Shown here piece after piece: positions 34,270 through 43,158 of a stretch of 64,000 nt of DNA. The translations under genes and the position numbers were made by a program. The notes below the pieces were generated by a model that saw nothing but the letters and a program-made list of their open reading frames with translations, was not told the origin of the DNA and did not search any database. Source of the DNA: Falsihalocynthiibacter halioticoli (lineage in GTDB: Bacteria; Pseudomonadota; Alphaproteobacteria; Rhodobacterales; Rhodobacteraceae); assembly GCF_025802015.1 (NCBI RefSeq), contig NZ_JAOYFC010000002.1:372001-436000 (forward strand). Reading direction: 5' to 3'. Numbering within the stretch: the stretch's first letter is position 1; each line of letters begins with the position of its first letter.

Positions 34270-35013
34270 TTACCACCCGCCATCAATGCCAATATTTTGA
34301 CCAGTAATCGCGTCTGACTGTTGCGAAGCAAGGAAGGCTACAAGGTTCGCAACAGCAGGCGCTTCTATCCGCGTTTTCAGGCACTGCTGGTCCAGAACCC
34401 ATTGGCTGTATTCCTCGGCTTTGTGGCCAAAAACACGCGCTTCGGCATCCGAAACAATTGCGCCAGGAGCAACAGCGTTCACACAGATGCCAAATGGCCC
34501 GAGTTCGCGCGCAAGTGACTTGGTCAGGCCAAGCATCGCGCCCTTGGAAGCGACATACGGCACATAACCATCCAAAATCCCCTTCAGCGTCACCGAAGTA
34601 AAGTTGATGATCTTACCCCATCCTTTTTCCTTCATTGCGGGCGCGCATACGCCAACAAGTGCAAACGCCGCGCTTGAATTCACGCGGATCTGATCCTCGT
34701 ATTCCTCAAGCGAAAATTCTTCGAAAGGTCGGTTGATGATAAGAGCAGCGTTGTTGATCAAGACATCAAAACCACCGCTTTTCTCTACCTCGGCCTGTAC
34801 CGTTGCTTTTGCCGCCTCAAGATCGTTGAGGTCACAGCCAAGAAACGAGACATTCGCACCAAGTTCTGCACAACGCGCCGCTGCGTTCTCGCTGTCTGGG
34901 CGGTCAAGAATTACAATCTCAGCCCCCTCACCTGCTAACTTTCTCGCCTGCGCCTGCCCGAGCGTGCCTAGCCCGCCGGTTAGAAGTACGCGTTTACCAT
35001 CTAGCTGTCCCAT
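34270..35013 (-). CDS. Short-chain dehydrogenase/reductase (SDR)
   Basis: The 247-residue classical SDR has the cofactor loop TGGLGTLGQAQA near residues 12-23 (TGxxxxxG), NNAALI, an active-site Ser in IINFTSVTL, the catalytic YVASKGAML (YxxxK) near residue 156, and a C-terminal GIDGGW. It probably oxidises a sugar at C1 or another hydroxyl. Its position between an ABC sugar transporter and a mutarotase suggests an aldose 1-dehydrogenase role. Confidence 0.88.
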   Translation of the reverse strand: MGQLDGKRVLLTGGLGTLGQAQARKLAGEGAEIVILDRPDSENAAARCAELGANVSFLGCDLNDLEAAKATVQAEVEKSGGFDVLINNAALIINRPFEEFSLEEYEDQIRVNSSAAFALVGVCAPAMKEKGWGKIINFTSVTLKGILDGYVPYVASKGAMLGLTKSLARELGPFGICVNAVAPGAIVSDAEARVFGHKAEEYSQWVLDQQCLKTRIEAPAVANLVAFLASQQSDAITGQNIGIDGGW

Positions 35014-35024
35014 ATTCGTCTCCC

Positions 35025-35756
35025 CTAAAGAACGTCCAGAATTTCATCCATATTGGTTTCGCCAACGGGCTTATCCAACACGATCTCACCACGGGCCATC
35101 GCAACAATACGATCACAGCATTCAAACACATGGTGGATGTTGTGGCTGATAAATATACCCGTAATGCCAAGCGATTTCAGCGATTGCACAAAACCGATGA
35201 CCTTGCGAGTTTCCTTAACAGCAAGGTGGTTCGTGGGCTCGTCGAGGATCATAACCTTTGATTTGAAATGCATCGCACGCGCAATCGCAACACCCTGCCG
35301 CTGACCGCCTGAAAGCTCTCCTACGAGCGCGTCCGGCGAACGCAGGTGCAGATCGACATCGGCAATCGCCTGAACACTTTCCTCTGCCATACGCTTCGTA
35401 TCCAGAATACCAATGCCACCGATCCCGTATTTGATCGGCTCCCGACCGATGAACATATTACGAGCAATCGACATGGTCGGGACCATGGAGTTGTATTGGT
35501 AGATCGTCTCGATCCCCTCATCCATCGCATCCCGAGGCCCCTTGAAGGAGACCTTGCGCCCTTCAAAGTAGATTTCACCTTCCGAAGGTGCCTGTGTGCC
35601 CGAGAGGATATTGATCAGTGTCGACTTTCCTGCGCCGTTGTCTCCGACAAGGCCGACAGTTTCGTTTGGTCGGAAATCCAGAGTGGCTCCTTTGAGGGCA
35701 TGCACGCCGGAGTACCATTTGTGGAGATTTTTGACCTGAATGATGGGCGCCGTCAT
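35025..35756 (-). CDS. Single-domain ABC sugar ATPase (FrcA-like)
   Basis: The 243-residue protein has one complete nucleotide-binding domain: Walker A GDNGAGKSTLI near residue 38-48, signature LSGGQRQGVAIARA, Walker B VMILDEPTNHLA, and an H-loop in FISHNIHH. It is half the size of RbsA-type double ATPases, matching the FrcA layout. It overlaps the permease gene by ATGA. Confidence 0.92.
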   Translation of the reverse strand: MTAPIIQVKNLHKWYSGVHALKGATLDFRPNETVGLVGDNGAGKSTLINILSGTQAPSEGEIYFEGRKVSFKGPRDAMDEGIETIYQYNSMVPTMSIARNMFIGREPIKYGIGGIGILDTKRMAEESVQAIADVDLHLRSPDALVGELSGGQRQGVAIARAMHFKSKVMILDEPTNHLAVKETRKVIGFVQSLKSLGITGIFISHNIHHVFECCDRIVAMARGEIVLDKPVGETNMDEILDVL

Positions 35757-36739
35757 TTGCCTGTCTCCACTTTAATAGATTTGGCTTTCTTCCGGAGCCA
35801 CGCATTCAAAATCACAGCAAACACGGTCAGTGCGCCCAGTGCCATTTTGAACCAGTTCGCGTCGACTTGAGACAAGACAAGGCCATTATCAATCACGCGG
35901 ATCAGTGTCGCGCCAATGATCCCGCCAAGTATTGTACCGATACCGCCCGTTAGGGCCGTTCCGCCGATAACCGCTGCGGCAACTGCCTGAAGTTCCATGC
36001 CCTCGCCAATTGACGGAAGCGGCGCACCAAGGCGCATGACCTGAATGGAACCTGCAAACCCTGCGAGGAATGAGCAGATCATAAAGGTCGCGATTTTCAC
36101 ACGTTTGGTTGGAATACCCATCGACTGCGCAGCAGGCAGGAAACCTCCAGTCGCGCGCACCCAGTTACCGAAATTCGTGCGCGACAACAGGAGCGCAATC
36201 AGTATTGCAAAAGCAAGAAACCACACAAACGACATACGGATCAGATCACCCGGCCCGACGTAGCTTGTAAACAACCACTTCGGGATCGCGCCATTTGGCA
36301 AAAGCGGCGGGAACCCACCAGAAATCACAACCGTGATTGAGCGCGCCACGAAAAGCATACCAAGTGTTGTGATAAAACTCGGTATGTTGAATTGGATCGT
36401 GAGGTATCCGTTCACGAAACCAATCAGAAGCGCGACACACAGCCCAATAGAAAAGGCAAAAATGAATGGCATCCCCCCTTCGAGAAGAACCGCCATCGTC
36501 ATAGGCGTTAACGCGAACACAGAGCCAACAGAAAGGTCAAACTCGCCGCATATCATTAGAAGCGTAACGCCAATCGCAACAAGGGCCATCTCAGGCAAAA
36601 GGCCAAGAATGCCTTGAAGGTTTTGTAAATTCAGAAAAACCCCGCCGGAGCGCACCTGAAACACGATTGCGAGCAAAACCAGAAAGGCGATGCCCGCAAG
36701 TTCGGGTTTTTCCATATAGATTTTGAGTAGTCGTTTCAT
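35753..36739 (-). CDS. ABC sugar permease (RbsC/FrcC type, CUT2)
   Basis: The 328-residue membrane protein has some nine to ten hydrophobic spans, with GEFDLSVGSVFAL near residue 65 and AAVIGGTALTGGIGTILGG near residue 262, both typical of BPD_transp_2 permeases. A stem-loop separates it from the upstream binding-protein gene. Confidence 0.92.
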   Translation of the reverse strand: MKRLLKIYMEKPELAGIAFLVLLAIVFQVRSGGVFLNLQNLQGILGLLPEMALVAIGVTLLMICGEFDLSVGSVFALTPMTMAVLLEGGMPFIFAFSIGLCVALLIGFVNGYLTIQFNIPSFITTLGMLFVARSITVVISGGFPPLLPNGAIPKWLFTSYVGPGDLIRMSFVWFLAFAILIALLLSRTNFGNWVRATGGFLPAAQSMGIPTKRVKIATFMICSFLAGFAGSIQVMRLGAPLPSIGEGMELQAVAAAVIGGTALTGGIGTILGGIIGATLIRVIDNGLVLSQVDANWFKMALGALTVFAVILNAWLRKKAKSIKVETGK

Positions 36740-36769
36740 TCTTGCCTGTCCCTAATCGGGTAAAGAAAT

Positions 36770-36795
36770 GGCCGGCGCCACATGCGGCACCGGCC
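36770..36795 (-). promoter_or_regulatory. Intercistronic stem-loop 3' of the FrcB-like gene
   Basis: GGCCGGCGCC (36770-36779) pairs with GGCACCGGCC (36786-36795) with one mismatch across a 6-nt loop. It lies 10 bp after the binding-protein stop and before the permease gene. No T-tract follows. Confidence 0.65.
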
Positions 36796-36805
36796 CGCTT
36801 ATGTC

Positions 36806-37777
36806 TTAGCGTAGGCCTTGCTTGGCCAGATCCCAAAGCGCTGGCACGTCTTCGGCGCGCACGATGCCTTGGCCTGTGTCTACATCAGATGGAGACAGCT
36901 TGACCGTATGTGCAAGATAGGCCTGCATAACAGGAATAAAGCCTTGCATATATGGCTGCTGGTCAACCTGAACCTGAATGTATCCAGCTTCCATCTGCTG
37001 AAGCACCTCAGCGACGATATCAAAACCACCCATCAAAACTTTGCCCGGTTCGATGCCGCGGTCTGCGAGTACTTGAGCAACATAGGCGTGCCACAAGCCA
37101 GTGTCGAAATAGGCCGTCGTATCAGGATTGGCGTTGATGTATGCGCCAACACGTTCTGCAACAACCGCACCGTCCGTACCCGTATCAAGGCGTACAATCT
37201 CAACTTCGCGATCAGGGTTCGCTTCTTTGAATTCCTCAAGGAATTGCATGACGCCCGCGCCACGCTGTTCAGACCAGTTCTGACCTGGCGCAGAAATACC
37301 GACGACAGCCTTGATCGGGCCTTCAGCTGGGAAGAACTCCGACATCGCTTTACCGAGCGAATACCCCGCTGGTACAAAACCTTGTCCAATGAAGGCCTGA
37401 CGCGCGTTGCCCGCCGCGCCTTCAGTATCGTCTACGTTAACGGCCATTGTGATAACACCGTTATCAACTGCGCCCTGTAGGATTTCATCAAAGGCGTTGT
37501 TATCAACGATCGATGTCAAAAGCGCATCTGGATTACGCGCCAGTGCAGCCATCATGTTTGCGGCCTGCTGGTCAATCGCGCCTTCGGTCTGGGTAAAGAT
37601 CATCTGACAGTTTGCTTCGATCTTCTCGCACGCGTCATCAAAGCCCTTTTTCACGGCCTGCCAGAACGGGTTGGACGCCGAAGAATGATGCGTGAACACG
37701 ATGTTCATTGGCTCTGCCACAGCTGCTCCTCCAAGCAATGCTGTCGCCAATGCCGTCGCCTTAAGTAGTTTTCTCAT
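36806..37777 (-). CDS. ABC sugar-binding protein (FrcB/RbsB-like, peripla_BP_4)
   Basis: The 323-residue protein has a signal peptide (MRKLLKATALATALLGGAAVA) and the periplasmic binding protein 4 pattern: FTHHSSASNPFWQAVKKGFDDA at the mature N-terminus, NMMAALARNPDALLTSIVD and a YIQVQVDQQPYMQG C-terminal signature. It feeds the adjacent CUT2 permease and ATPase. Ligand unknown; a pentose or hexose is expected. Confidence 0.92.
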   Translation of the reverse strand: MRKLLKATALATALLGGAAVAEPMNIVFTHHSSASNPFWQAVKKGFDDACEKIEANCQMIFTQTEGAIDQQAANMMAALARNPDALLTSIVDNNAFDEILQGAVDNGVITMAVNVDDTEGAAGNARQAFIGQGFVPAGYSLGKAMSEFFPAEGPIKAVVGISAPGQNWSEQRGAGVMQFLEEFKEANPDREVEIVRLDTGTDGAVVAERVGAYINANPDTTAYFDTGLWHAYVAQVLADRGIEPGKVLMGGFDIVAEVLQQMEAGYIQVQVDQQPYMQGFIPVMQAYLAHTVKLSPSDVDTGQGIVRAEDVPALWDLAKQGLR

Positions 37778-37810
37778 TGTTTATTCCTCCCTTTAAGTTT
37801 TGTTCAGATG

Positions 37811-39013
37811 TCAAATATCCGATTGATCCGATGTCCGGCGCAGCACGGTAAATGCCTTGTCGAGATCGGGGTGGAGCTCCATTCCAAGGCCAGGCCCTGG
37901 CGGAACGGTAATCATGCCGTTTGAAACTTCTGGCAGCGCTGTCACGAGATCGCGGTACCAAGTTTTGTAGAAAGCGCGTACGCTCTCTTGAACAATTGCA
38001 TTTGGCGCATTGAGTGAAAGATGCGTCGACGCCCCGAGAACCACTGGCCCGGTGCAATCGTGTGGCGCAATCGGCAGATGCCATGTCTCGGCCATCGACG
38101 CAATTTTGCGCGCTTCGGAAAGGCCACCGCACCAACTGATGTCGAGCATCACCACGCCCGCCGCACCGGTCTCCAATAGGTCTCGGAATGCCCAACGCGT
38201 CCCCAGAGTTTCCGACGCCGAGATCGGCGCACGGCTCACCTGCGCATAGCGTGTGAGGCTCGATAGGCTGTCCATTTTGATCGGATCTTCGTGCCAAAAC
38301 GTCTTGAATTCGGCGAGCTCACGAGCAATTTCCATCGCGGGCAGGAGCTGCCACATGGAATGGAACTCAACCATGATGTCCATCTTGTTGCCTAGAACAT
38401 CGCGAATTTTTTGGAACGGCAACAAAGCCTTATCCATATCCGGCCCAGAGATATACTGGCCGCGGCTCTTCTCTGCGGCCATATCAAACGGCCAAATCTT
38501 CATCGCCGTAATACCCTCTTCGTAGAGGGACAGCGCAAGCTCATCGGCGTTGTTGAGGAACCCGTTCAGGTCATCGTACTGTGCATTCGCACCAATTCCG
38601 TAGTTCTCGGACTGCTGACCTGTGGCTTTCTTAATATACTCTGTACCGGCGCACGTGTTGTAGGTCCGAATCTCGCTACGGCTAAAGCCACCAAGAAGCT
38701 GCGCAATTGGTTGGTTTACGGCCTTGCCGAACAAATCCCAAAGAGCGATGTCAAATGCCGAATTTCCCCGCACCTCTGCACCCGAAGATCGAAAGCCGAG
38801 GTACCCATTAAGCTCATTGGCCAAGAGGTCAATCTGAAGCGGATCACGGCCGATCACGCGTGGCGCGACATACTCATGCAGATAGGTTTCAACCGTCTCC
38901 GCCACGAAAAACGTTTCGCCGAGCCCCACAAGCCCCTCGTCGGTATGAACCTGCACCCACAACAAGTTGGGGCGTTCTTCGATACGGATCGTTTCAATTT
39001 TAGTGATTTTCAT
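37811..39013 (-). CDS. Mandelate racemase/muconate lactonizing enzyme family dehydratase
   Basis: The 400-residue enolase-superfamily protein has a capping domain and a barrel with three acidic metal-ligand positions in MVEFHSMW, FWHEDPIK and ISASETLG, and an APHDCTGP loop carrying a candidate general-base His. At the strand-2 position where the mandelate racemase subgroup usually has KxK, it reads MKIWPFD (K-x-W). Sugar-acid dehydration is the likely reaction, giving a 2-keto-3-deoxy acid. It lies between the regulator and the ABC transporter genes. The exact acid is unknown. Confidence 0.87.
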   Translation of the reverse strand: MKITKIETIRIEERPNLLWVQVHTDEGLVGLGETFFVAETVETYLHEYVAPRVIGRDPLQIDLLANELNGYLGFRSSGAEVRGNSAFDIALWDLFGKAVNQPIAQLLGGFSRSEIRTYNTCAGTEYIKKATGQQSENYGIGANAQYDDLNGFLNNADELALSLYEEGITAMKIWPFDMAAEKSRGQYISGPDMDKALLPFQKIRDVLGNKMDIMVEFHSMWQLLPAMEIARELAEFKTFWHEDPIKMDSLSSLTRYAQVSRAPISASETLGTRWAFRDLLETGAAGVVMLDISWCGGLSEARKIASMAETWHLPIAPHDCTGPVVLGASTHLSLNAPNAIVQESVRAFYKTWYRDLVTALPEVSNGMITVPPGPGLGMELHPDLDKAFTVLRRTSDQSDI

Positions 39014-39027
39014 TGCTTTTTGCTCTT

Positions 39028-39744
39028 TTAGGAAATGCCAGCAGCGATCAATGCGCGCACACTCTCGTCAAAATGAAGCGCCATTAGGTCGCTGGCTTTG
39101 GTCGGGTCGCCAGCCGCAATTGCGTTGGCAAGATCTCTATGGATTTGCAGCATTTTCTTCTGTTCGTTGATATCTGTGCGGCTCCGCCAACCAGTTGGCC
39201 ATGTCTGGCGGGTAACGCCTTCAAACGCTCCAACAATCAGCGCATAGATCGGGTTCTTTGCCGCTTTAGCGATTTCCAGATGAAAAGCGATATCGTGCTC
39301 CATCATTTGCTCTGGAGTATCGAAGCAATCTTCCATTGCCACTGCATGCTCAAGAATGACACGAGCTTGTTCATCCGTGCGGCGAAGCGAAGCGAGAGCT
39401 GCGGTCCGCACCTCAATCGTGCGGCGCACATCATAAACCTGCTGAATAGAGATTTGCTCGGTATGAACGCCATGCTCGATCAGCGGTGACATCGAGGCGT
39501 AATCAAGCTGCGCCACCGTCGCGCGTTTGCCCGTATTCAGCTCAATCAAATGGAGCGCCGCGAGGGAGCGGTACGCTTCGCGAACAACAGTGCGCGACAC
39601 ATTCAATTCCTTGGAAAACAGAGCCTCGGATGGAAGCTTATCTCCCGGCCCCAGCTCTTCATTGCGGATATGCGCCGTGATGGCACTCACCGTTTCCGAG
39701 ACACGACCGGCACTTGCCTTTTCCTTGGATTGAAGTGTGCTCAC
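39028..39744 (-). CDS. GntR-family regulator, FCD (FadR) subfamily
   Basis: The 238-residue protein has an N-terminal winged helix (DKLPSEALFSKELNVSRTVVREAYRSLAALHLIE in parts, residues about 38-70) and a C-terminal all-helical FCD ligand domain with metal-site residues in EHDIAFHLEIAKAA and LHFDESVR. It is the first gene of the operon and sits just below a strong promoter with a palindromic site, so autoregulation by a sugar acid is likely. Confidence 0.9.
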   Translation of the reverse strand: MSTLQSKEKASAGRVSETVSAITAHIRNEELGPGDKLPSEALFSKELNVSRTVVREAYRSLAALHLIELNTGKRATVAQLDYASMSPLIEHGVHTEQISIQQVYDVRRTIEVRTAALASLRRTDEQARVILEHAVAMEDCFDTPEQMMEHDIAFHLEIAKAAKNPIYALIVGAFEGVTRQTWPTGWRSRTDINEQKKMLQIHRDLANAIAAGDPTKASDLMALHFDESVRALIAAGIS

Positions 39745-39773
39745 AACGCATTCCTATTTTACAGTTCATTGCA

Positions 39774-39831
39774 AACCTGTACGACAGGTTAGGGATAAAC
39801 TGTATATAGAATCGCGTTTAGATTCTGTCAA
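39774..39831 (-). promoter_or_regulatory. Strong sigma70-type promoter and palindromic operator of the gntR-dehydratase-frc operon
   Basis: On the minus strand, consensus TTGACA (39826-39831) and TATATA (39803-39808) are exactly 17 bp apart. AACCTGT-ACG-ACAGGTT (39774-39790) lies just downstream of the -10, a perfect inverted repeat that fits the GntR/FadR-type TnGTnnnACnA pattern. It ends 29 bp before the regulator start codon. Confidence 0.75.
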
Positions 39832-40119
39832 CGAATGAAATCGCCGCAGCATGTTGCTCACGGACCACCAATAACACTTTGTTTTTAAATTATTTTCAGA
39901 CATCATTCATTGAACCGAAGAGCATTGCATGTGAATGACCCTGCTAGACACCTGACCTCCAGTTTGCAGCCTGAACTGAAGCATATGAACTGCATCCCCC
40001 CTTTTCTGGCGTGACCGCGAGCATGAATTTTACTAGTGTTTGGAAAGCACGTGCGAAGCCAATGCGCGTTGAGTTTGTTCATTGGGCAGTAATAGAAGAG
40101 AAGCGGGACACCTCTCGGG
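39832..40119. other. Intergenic region between divergent genes
   Basis: About 290 bp without a credible gene. The left side adjoins the gntR promoter; the right side must contain the promoter for the DUF1624 gene, but I see no convincing -35/-10 pair. Short A/T-rich stretches occur near 39880-39900. Confidence 0.5.
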
Positions 40120-40866
40120 ATGAGCAACCAAGAAGATATAGTCGCGGAGGCCCACAACCCACATAATGCGCGTATTCCCTCGATTGATATCGCAAGAACC
40201 GCAGCACTTTTTGCGATGATCATCTATCATTTTTTCTGGGACCTTGCCGCACTTGGGTTTATTGCTCCAGACACAATGTACGCCAGCGGCTGGGTGTGGT
40301 TTGCGAAGTGCATCGCCGCGAGCTTCCTTTTCCTCGCAGGCTTCAGCCTCTGGCTCGCACATGGCGAGAACGCACGCTGGCGGCCATTCTGGCGACGTTT
40401 GGGAATTCTCGCCCTCGCCGCAGTTTTGATATCGGTTGTCACATATTTTGCATTTCCAAACGGATGGATCCGTTTCGGCATCCTGCACTCAATCGCCGCC
40501 TCATCTTTGATTGGAATGCTGCTCTTGCGATCTCCAAGCCTTGTCCTGTTAGGACTAATTGTTTTGATCTACGCTCTAAACAATGTCGAGCTTGTCGCGT
40601 TCAACGCTCCCCTGCTTATCTGGACGGGCCTCGGAACCCAAATTCCATATATGCTCGACTATGAGCCGCTCATCCCATGGCTCGCCGCACTTCTCGCTGG
40701 GTTGCTAACGGCCAAGCTAATTGCCCCCCGCCTCCCGCTTCAAACCAGTGCGATTAAGCTACCGGCCTTCCTTGTCTGGCCCGGAAGGCACAGCTTGATG
40801 ATCTACCTGCTTCATCAACCTATTCTCTACGGCACTCTTCTGGCCGTAAAAAATCTATTCACCTGA
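40120..40866 (+). CDS. DUF1624 / heparan-alpha-glucosaminide acetyltransferase-like membrane protein
   Basis: The 248-residue membrane protein begins after a short soluble lead with RIPSIDIARTAALFAMIIYHFFWDLAALGFI, the usual opening of DUF1624 proteins (R-x-x-x-x-D-x-x-R with a following histidine). It has about seven membrane spans and ends with HSLMIYLLHQPILYG, also family-typical. Relatives resemble acyltransferases that modify sugars or envelope glycans. It is monocistronic. Confidence 0.82.
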   Translation: MSNQEDIVAEAHNPHNARIPSIDIARTAALFAMIIYHFFWDLAALGFIAPDTMYASGWVWFAKCIAASFLFLAGFSLWLAHGENARWRPFWRRLGILALAAVLISVVTYFAFPNGWIRFGILHSIAASSLIGMLLLRSPSLVLLGLIVLIYALNNVELVAFNAPLLIWTGLGTQIPYMLDYEPLIPWLAALLAGLLTAKLIAPRLPLQTSAIKLPAFLVWPGRHSLMIYLLHQPILYGTLLAVKNLFT

Positions 40867-40887
40867 AATGCGGCGGAGATTTACTGC

Positions 40888-41230
40888 TTAATTGAGCGCC
40901 GACTTGAGGGATTGAAACGCGACGCCACGTCCTCTCGGCAAGTTTCCGAAGTCAAATCCGCACGCGACAATGCTAAAGCCCGCGTTTAACAGCTAGCCGT
41001 AAATAGCGCTTTCAACAGGAATCCCATTCTCGATTAGCCCCCGCGCAACAGGCTTACTATGCTCCCAGACAACGGACGAACGAAGCTGCCCCCAAAGCCC
41101 CATATTCGCCGGAATATCGCCGAGTTTGAAAAGCCCCCAGCAGCGCCTTCTACTGGTCCGGCGAAACTAATGCACCACACTCTCAACGAGATTTTCCGCA
41201 TCAACAAACGTTCGGCACAGCTTTTGACAA
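40888..41230 (-). pseudogene. Possible decayed coding remnant with two in-frame TAG codons
   Basis: The 445-bp gap between the DUF1624 gene and nqrF contains a minus-strand frame that reads like protein except for two TAG codons, at 41167-41169 and 40993-40995. Pieces include RTFVDAENLVESVVH, WGQLRSSVVWEHSKPVARG, ENGIPVESAIYG, and GFSIVACGFDFGNLPRGRG ending in SLKSALN and a TAA at 40888. No start codon or ribosome site is evident at its 5' end, so it looks 5'-truncated. I do not recognise the family, and chance composition remains possible. It lies downstream of the nqr terminator. Confidence 0.3.
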
Positions 41231-41236
41231 ACGAAA

Positions 41237-41262
41237 AATCGCCCCAGTTACCTAGGGCGATT
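41237..41262 (-). terminator. Rho-independent terminator of the nqr operon
   Basis: On the minus strand AATCGCCC (complement of 41255-41262) and GGGCGATT (complement of 41237-41244) form a perfect 8-bp stem with a 10-nt loop, followed by TTTCG. It lies about 50 bp after the nqrF stop. Confidence 0.8.
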
Positions 41263-41311
41263 ATTCTGTTCTGCAACGCTCTAAAAACGCACATTTTCCG
41301 TTGTTAAGGCG

Positions 41312-42535
41312 TTATCCGCCGAAGTCATCAAGCATGATGTCTTCGCGATCAACGCCGAGTTCCAGCAGCATGTTGATCACGGACTGGTTCATGATGGGCG
41401 GACCACACATGTAGTATTCACAATCTTCGGGCGCCGGATGGTTCTTTAGGTATTCTTCGTAAAGAACGTTGTGGATGAAGCCAGTGTAGCCAGTCCAATC
41501 GTCTTCCGGCAGCGCATCGGAAAGCGCAACGTGCCATTCGAAGTTATCGAACTCCTCGGCAAGCTGATCGAAATCTTCAACAAAGAACATCTCGCGCTTG
41601 GAGCGCGCACCGTACCAGAAGCTGATCTTACGGTCGCGATTTTTGAGGCGCTTGAGCTGGTCGAAAATGTGGCTCCGCATTGGCGCCATACCAGCGCCAC
41701 CACCGATAAAGACCATCTCTTTTTGAGTGTCGCGTGCGAAGAATTCGCCGAACGGACCAGAGATCGTAACCTTGTCACCAGGCTTGAGGTTAAAGATATA
41801 AGACGACATCAGGCCGGGCGGGATACCCTCGCTTCCTGGTGGCGGCGTCGCCACACGGACGTTGAGCATGATGATGCCCTTTTCATCCGGATAGTTCGCC
41901 ATCGAATACGCGCGCTCAACGGGCTCTGTGACGGTGGATTCATAGCGCCAGAGATTGAACTTGTCCCAGTCCTCGCGGTATTCCTCTTCGACGTCGAAGT
42001 CGGTGTACTTGAGCTTATGTGCCGGTGCTTCGATCTGGATATAGCCACCAGCGCGGAAATTCACATCTTCGCCTTCAGGCAACTCAAGAACCAGCGCCTT
42101 AATAAAGGTCGCAACGTTCTCGTTGGAGCGGACGGTACATTCCCATTTCTTTACGCCGAAGACCTCTTCAGGAACTTCGATATCCATATCCTGTTTGACC
42201 GCGACCTGACAGGACAACCGATCACCACAGGCGGCCTCACGCTTGGTGATGTGGCTTTCTTCGGTAGGCAGGATTGAGCCGCCACCCGAATGCACTCGCA
42301 CGCGACATTGCGCACAAGTTCCACCGCCGCCGCAAGCCGACGGCACAAAGAGCTTCTGCTCTGCCAGTGTTTGCAGAAGTTTACCCCCTGCCGGAACAGA
42401 GATCGTTTTTTCACCGTTAATGGTAATGTCGACGTTACCCGTCGATACCAGTCGCGACCGTGCCAGAATAATGATCGTGACAAGCGCCAGAACGATCAGA
42501 GTAAAGAGAATGACGCCAAGCGTGAACGTTTGCAT
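41312..42535 (-). CDS. nqrF: NqrF, NADH-oxidising subunit of Na+-translocating NADH:quinone reductase
   Basis: The 407-residue protein has an N-terminal membrane anchor (TLGVILFTLIVLALVTIIILA) and a 2Fe-2S ferredoxin domain with CGGGGTCAQC near residues 69-78 and CQVAV further on. A ferredoxin-reductase domain follows, with RAYSMANYP for FAD and FIGGGAGMAPMRSH for NADH. It takes electrons from cytoplasmic NADH. The terminal LDDFGG is the usual NqrF end. Last gene of nqrABCDEF. Confidence 0.97.
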   Translation of the reverse strand: MQTFTLGVILFTLIVLALVTIIILARSRLVSTGNVDITINGEKTISVPAGGKLLQTLAEQKLFVPSACGGGGTCAQCRVRVHSGGGSILPTEESHITKREAACGDRLSCQVAVKQDMDIEVPEEVFGVKKWECTVRSNENVATFIKALVLELPEGEDVNFRAGGYIQIEAPAHKLKYTDFDVEEEYREDWDKFNLWRYESTVTEPVERAYSMANYPDEKGIIMLNVRVATPPPGSEGIPPGLMSSYIFNLKPGDKVTISGPFGEFFARDTQKEMVFIGGGAGMAPMRSHIFDQLKRLKNRDRKISFWYGARSKREMFFVEDFDQLAEEFDNFEWHVALSDALPEDDWTGYTGFIHNVLYEEYLKNHPAPEDCEYYMCGPPIMNQSVINMLLELGVDREDIMLDDFGG

Positions 42536-42549
42536 GTGTCCTCTCTCCT

Positions 42550-43158
42550 TTACAGTTTAACGCCGCTGAACGACATGAAAGCCATCGCCATCAATCCAGC
42601 GGTGATAAAGGTTATGCCCAGCCCCTGAAGGCCAGCAGGAATATCCGAATACTTCAGCTTCTCGCGCACACCGGCCATCGCGGTGATCGCAAGCGCCCAG
42701 CCAAAGCCTGATGAAACGCCATAAGTTAGCGACTCCGCGAAGTTGTAATCGCGCTGCACCATAAAGAGCGAACCACCGAGGATCGCACAGTTCACGGTAA
42801 TCAACGGCAGGAACACACCAAGCGCGTTGTAGAGCGGCGGGAAGTACTTATCGAGAACCATCTCAAGGATCTGAACCAGCGCGGCGATCACACCGATATA
42901 GGAGATCAACCCAAGGAAGGTGAGATCAACATCAGGGAAACCAGCCCAAGCCAGCGCACCTGGTGCGAGCAGATAGTTCAGGATCAAGTTGTTTGCAGGA
43001 ACAGTGATCGCCTGCACAATCATCACCGAAATGCCAAGCCCGATCGCGGTCGAGATCTTTTTGGATACGGCAATGAACGTACACATGCCGAGAAAGAACG
43101 ACAGCGCGAGGTTCTCAACGAAAATGGCCTTTACGGCAAGAGAAATGAGACCTTCCAT
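42550..43158 (-). CDS. nqrE: NqrE, membrane subunit of Na+-NQR
   Basis: The 202-residue hydrophobic protein has six predicted spans and retains the internal-repeat cysteines of the NqrD/NqrE pair (VNCAILGGSLF near residue 119, and an N-half FFLGMCTFIAV near residue 26) thought to hold an intramembrane iron centre. Start overlaps the nqrD stop by one base (TGATG). Confidence 0.96.
   Translation of the reverse strand: MEGLISLAVKAIFVENLALSFFLGMCTFIAVSKKISTAIGLGISVMIVQAITVPANNLILNYLLAPGALAWAGFPDVDLTFLGLISYIGVIAALVQILEMVLDKYFPPLYNALGVFLPLITVNCAILGGSLFMVQRDYNFAESLTYGVSSGFGWALAITAMAGVREKLKYSDIPAGLQGLGITFITAGLMAMAFMSFSGVKL

Noticed and set aside
41471..42277. 268-codon plus-strand frame opposite nqrF
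   Set aside because: It is antisense to the ferredoxin and reductase domains of nqrF, with no ribosome site and no recognisable motif.
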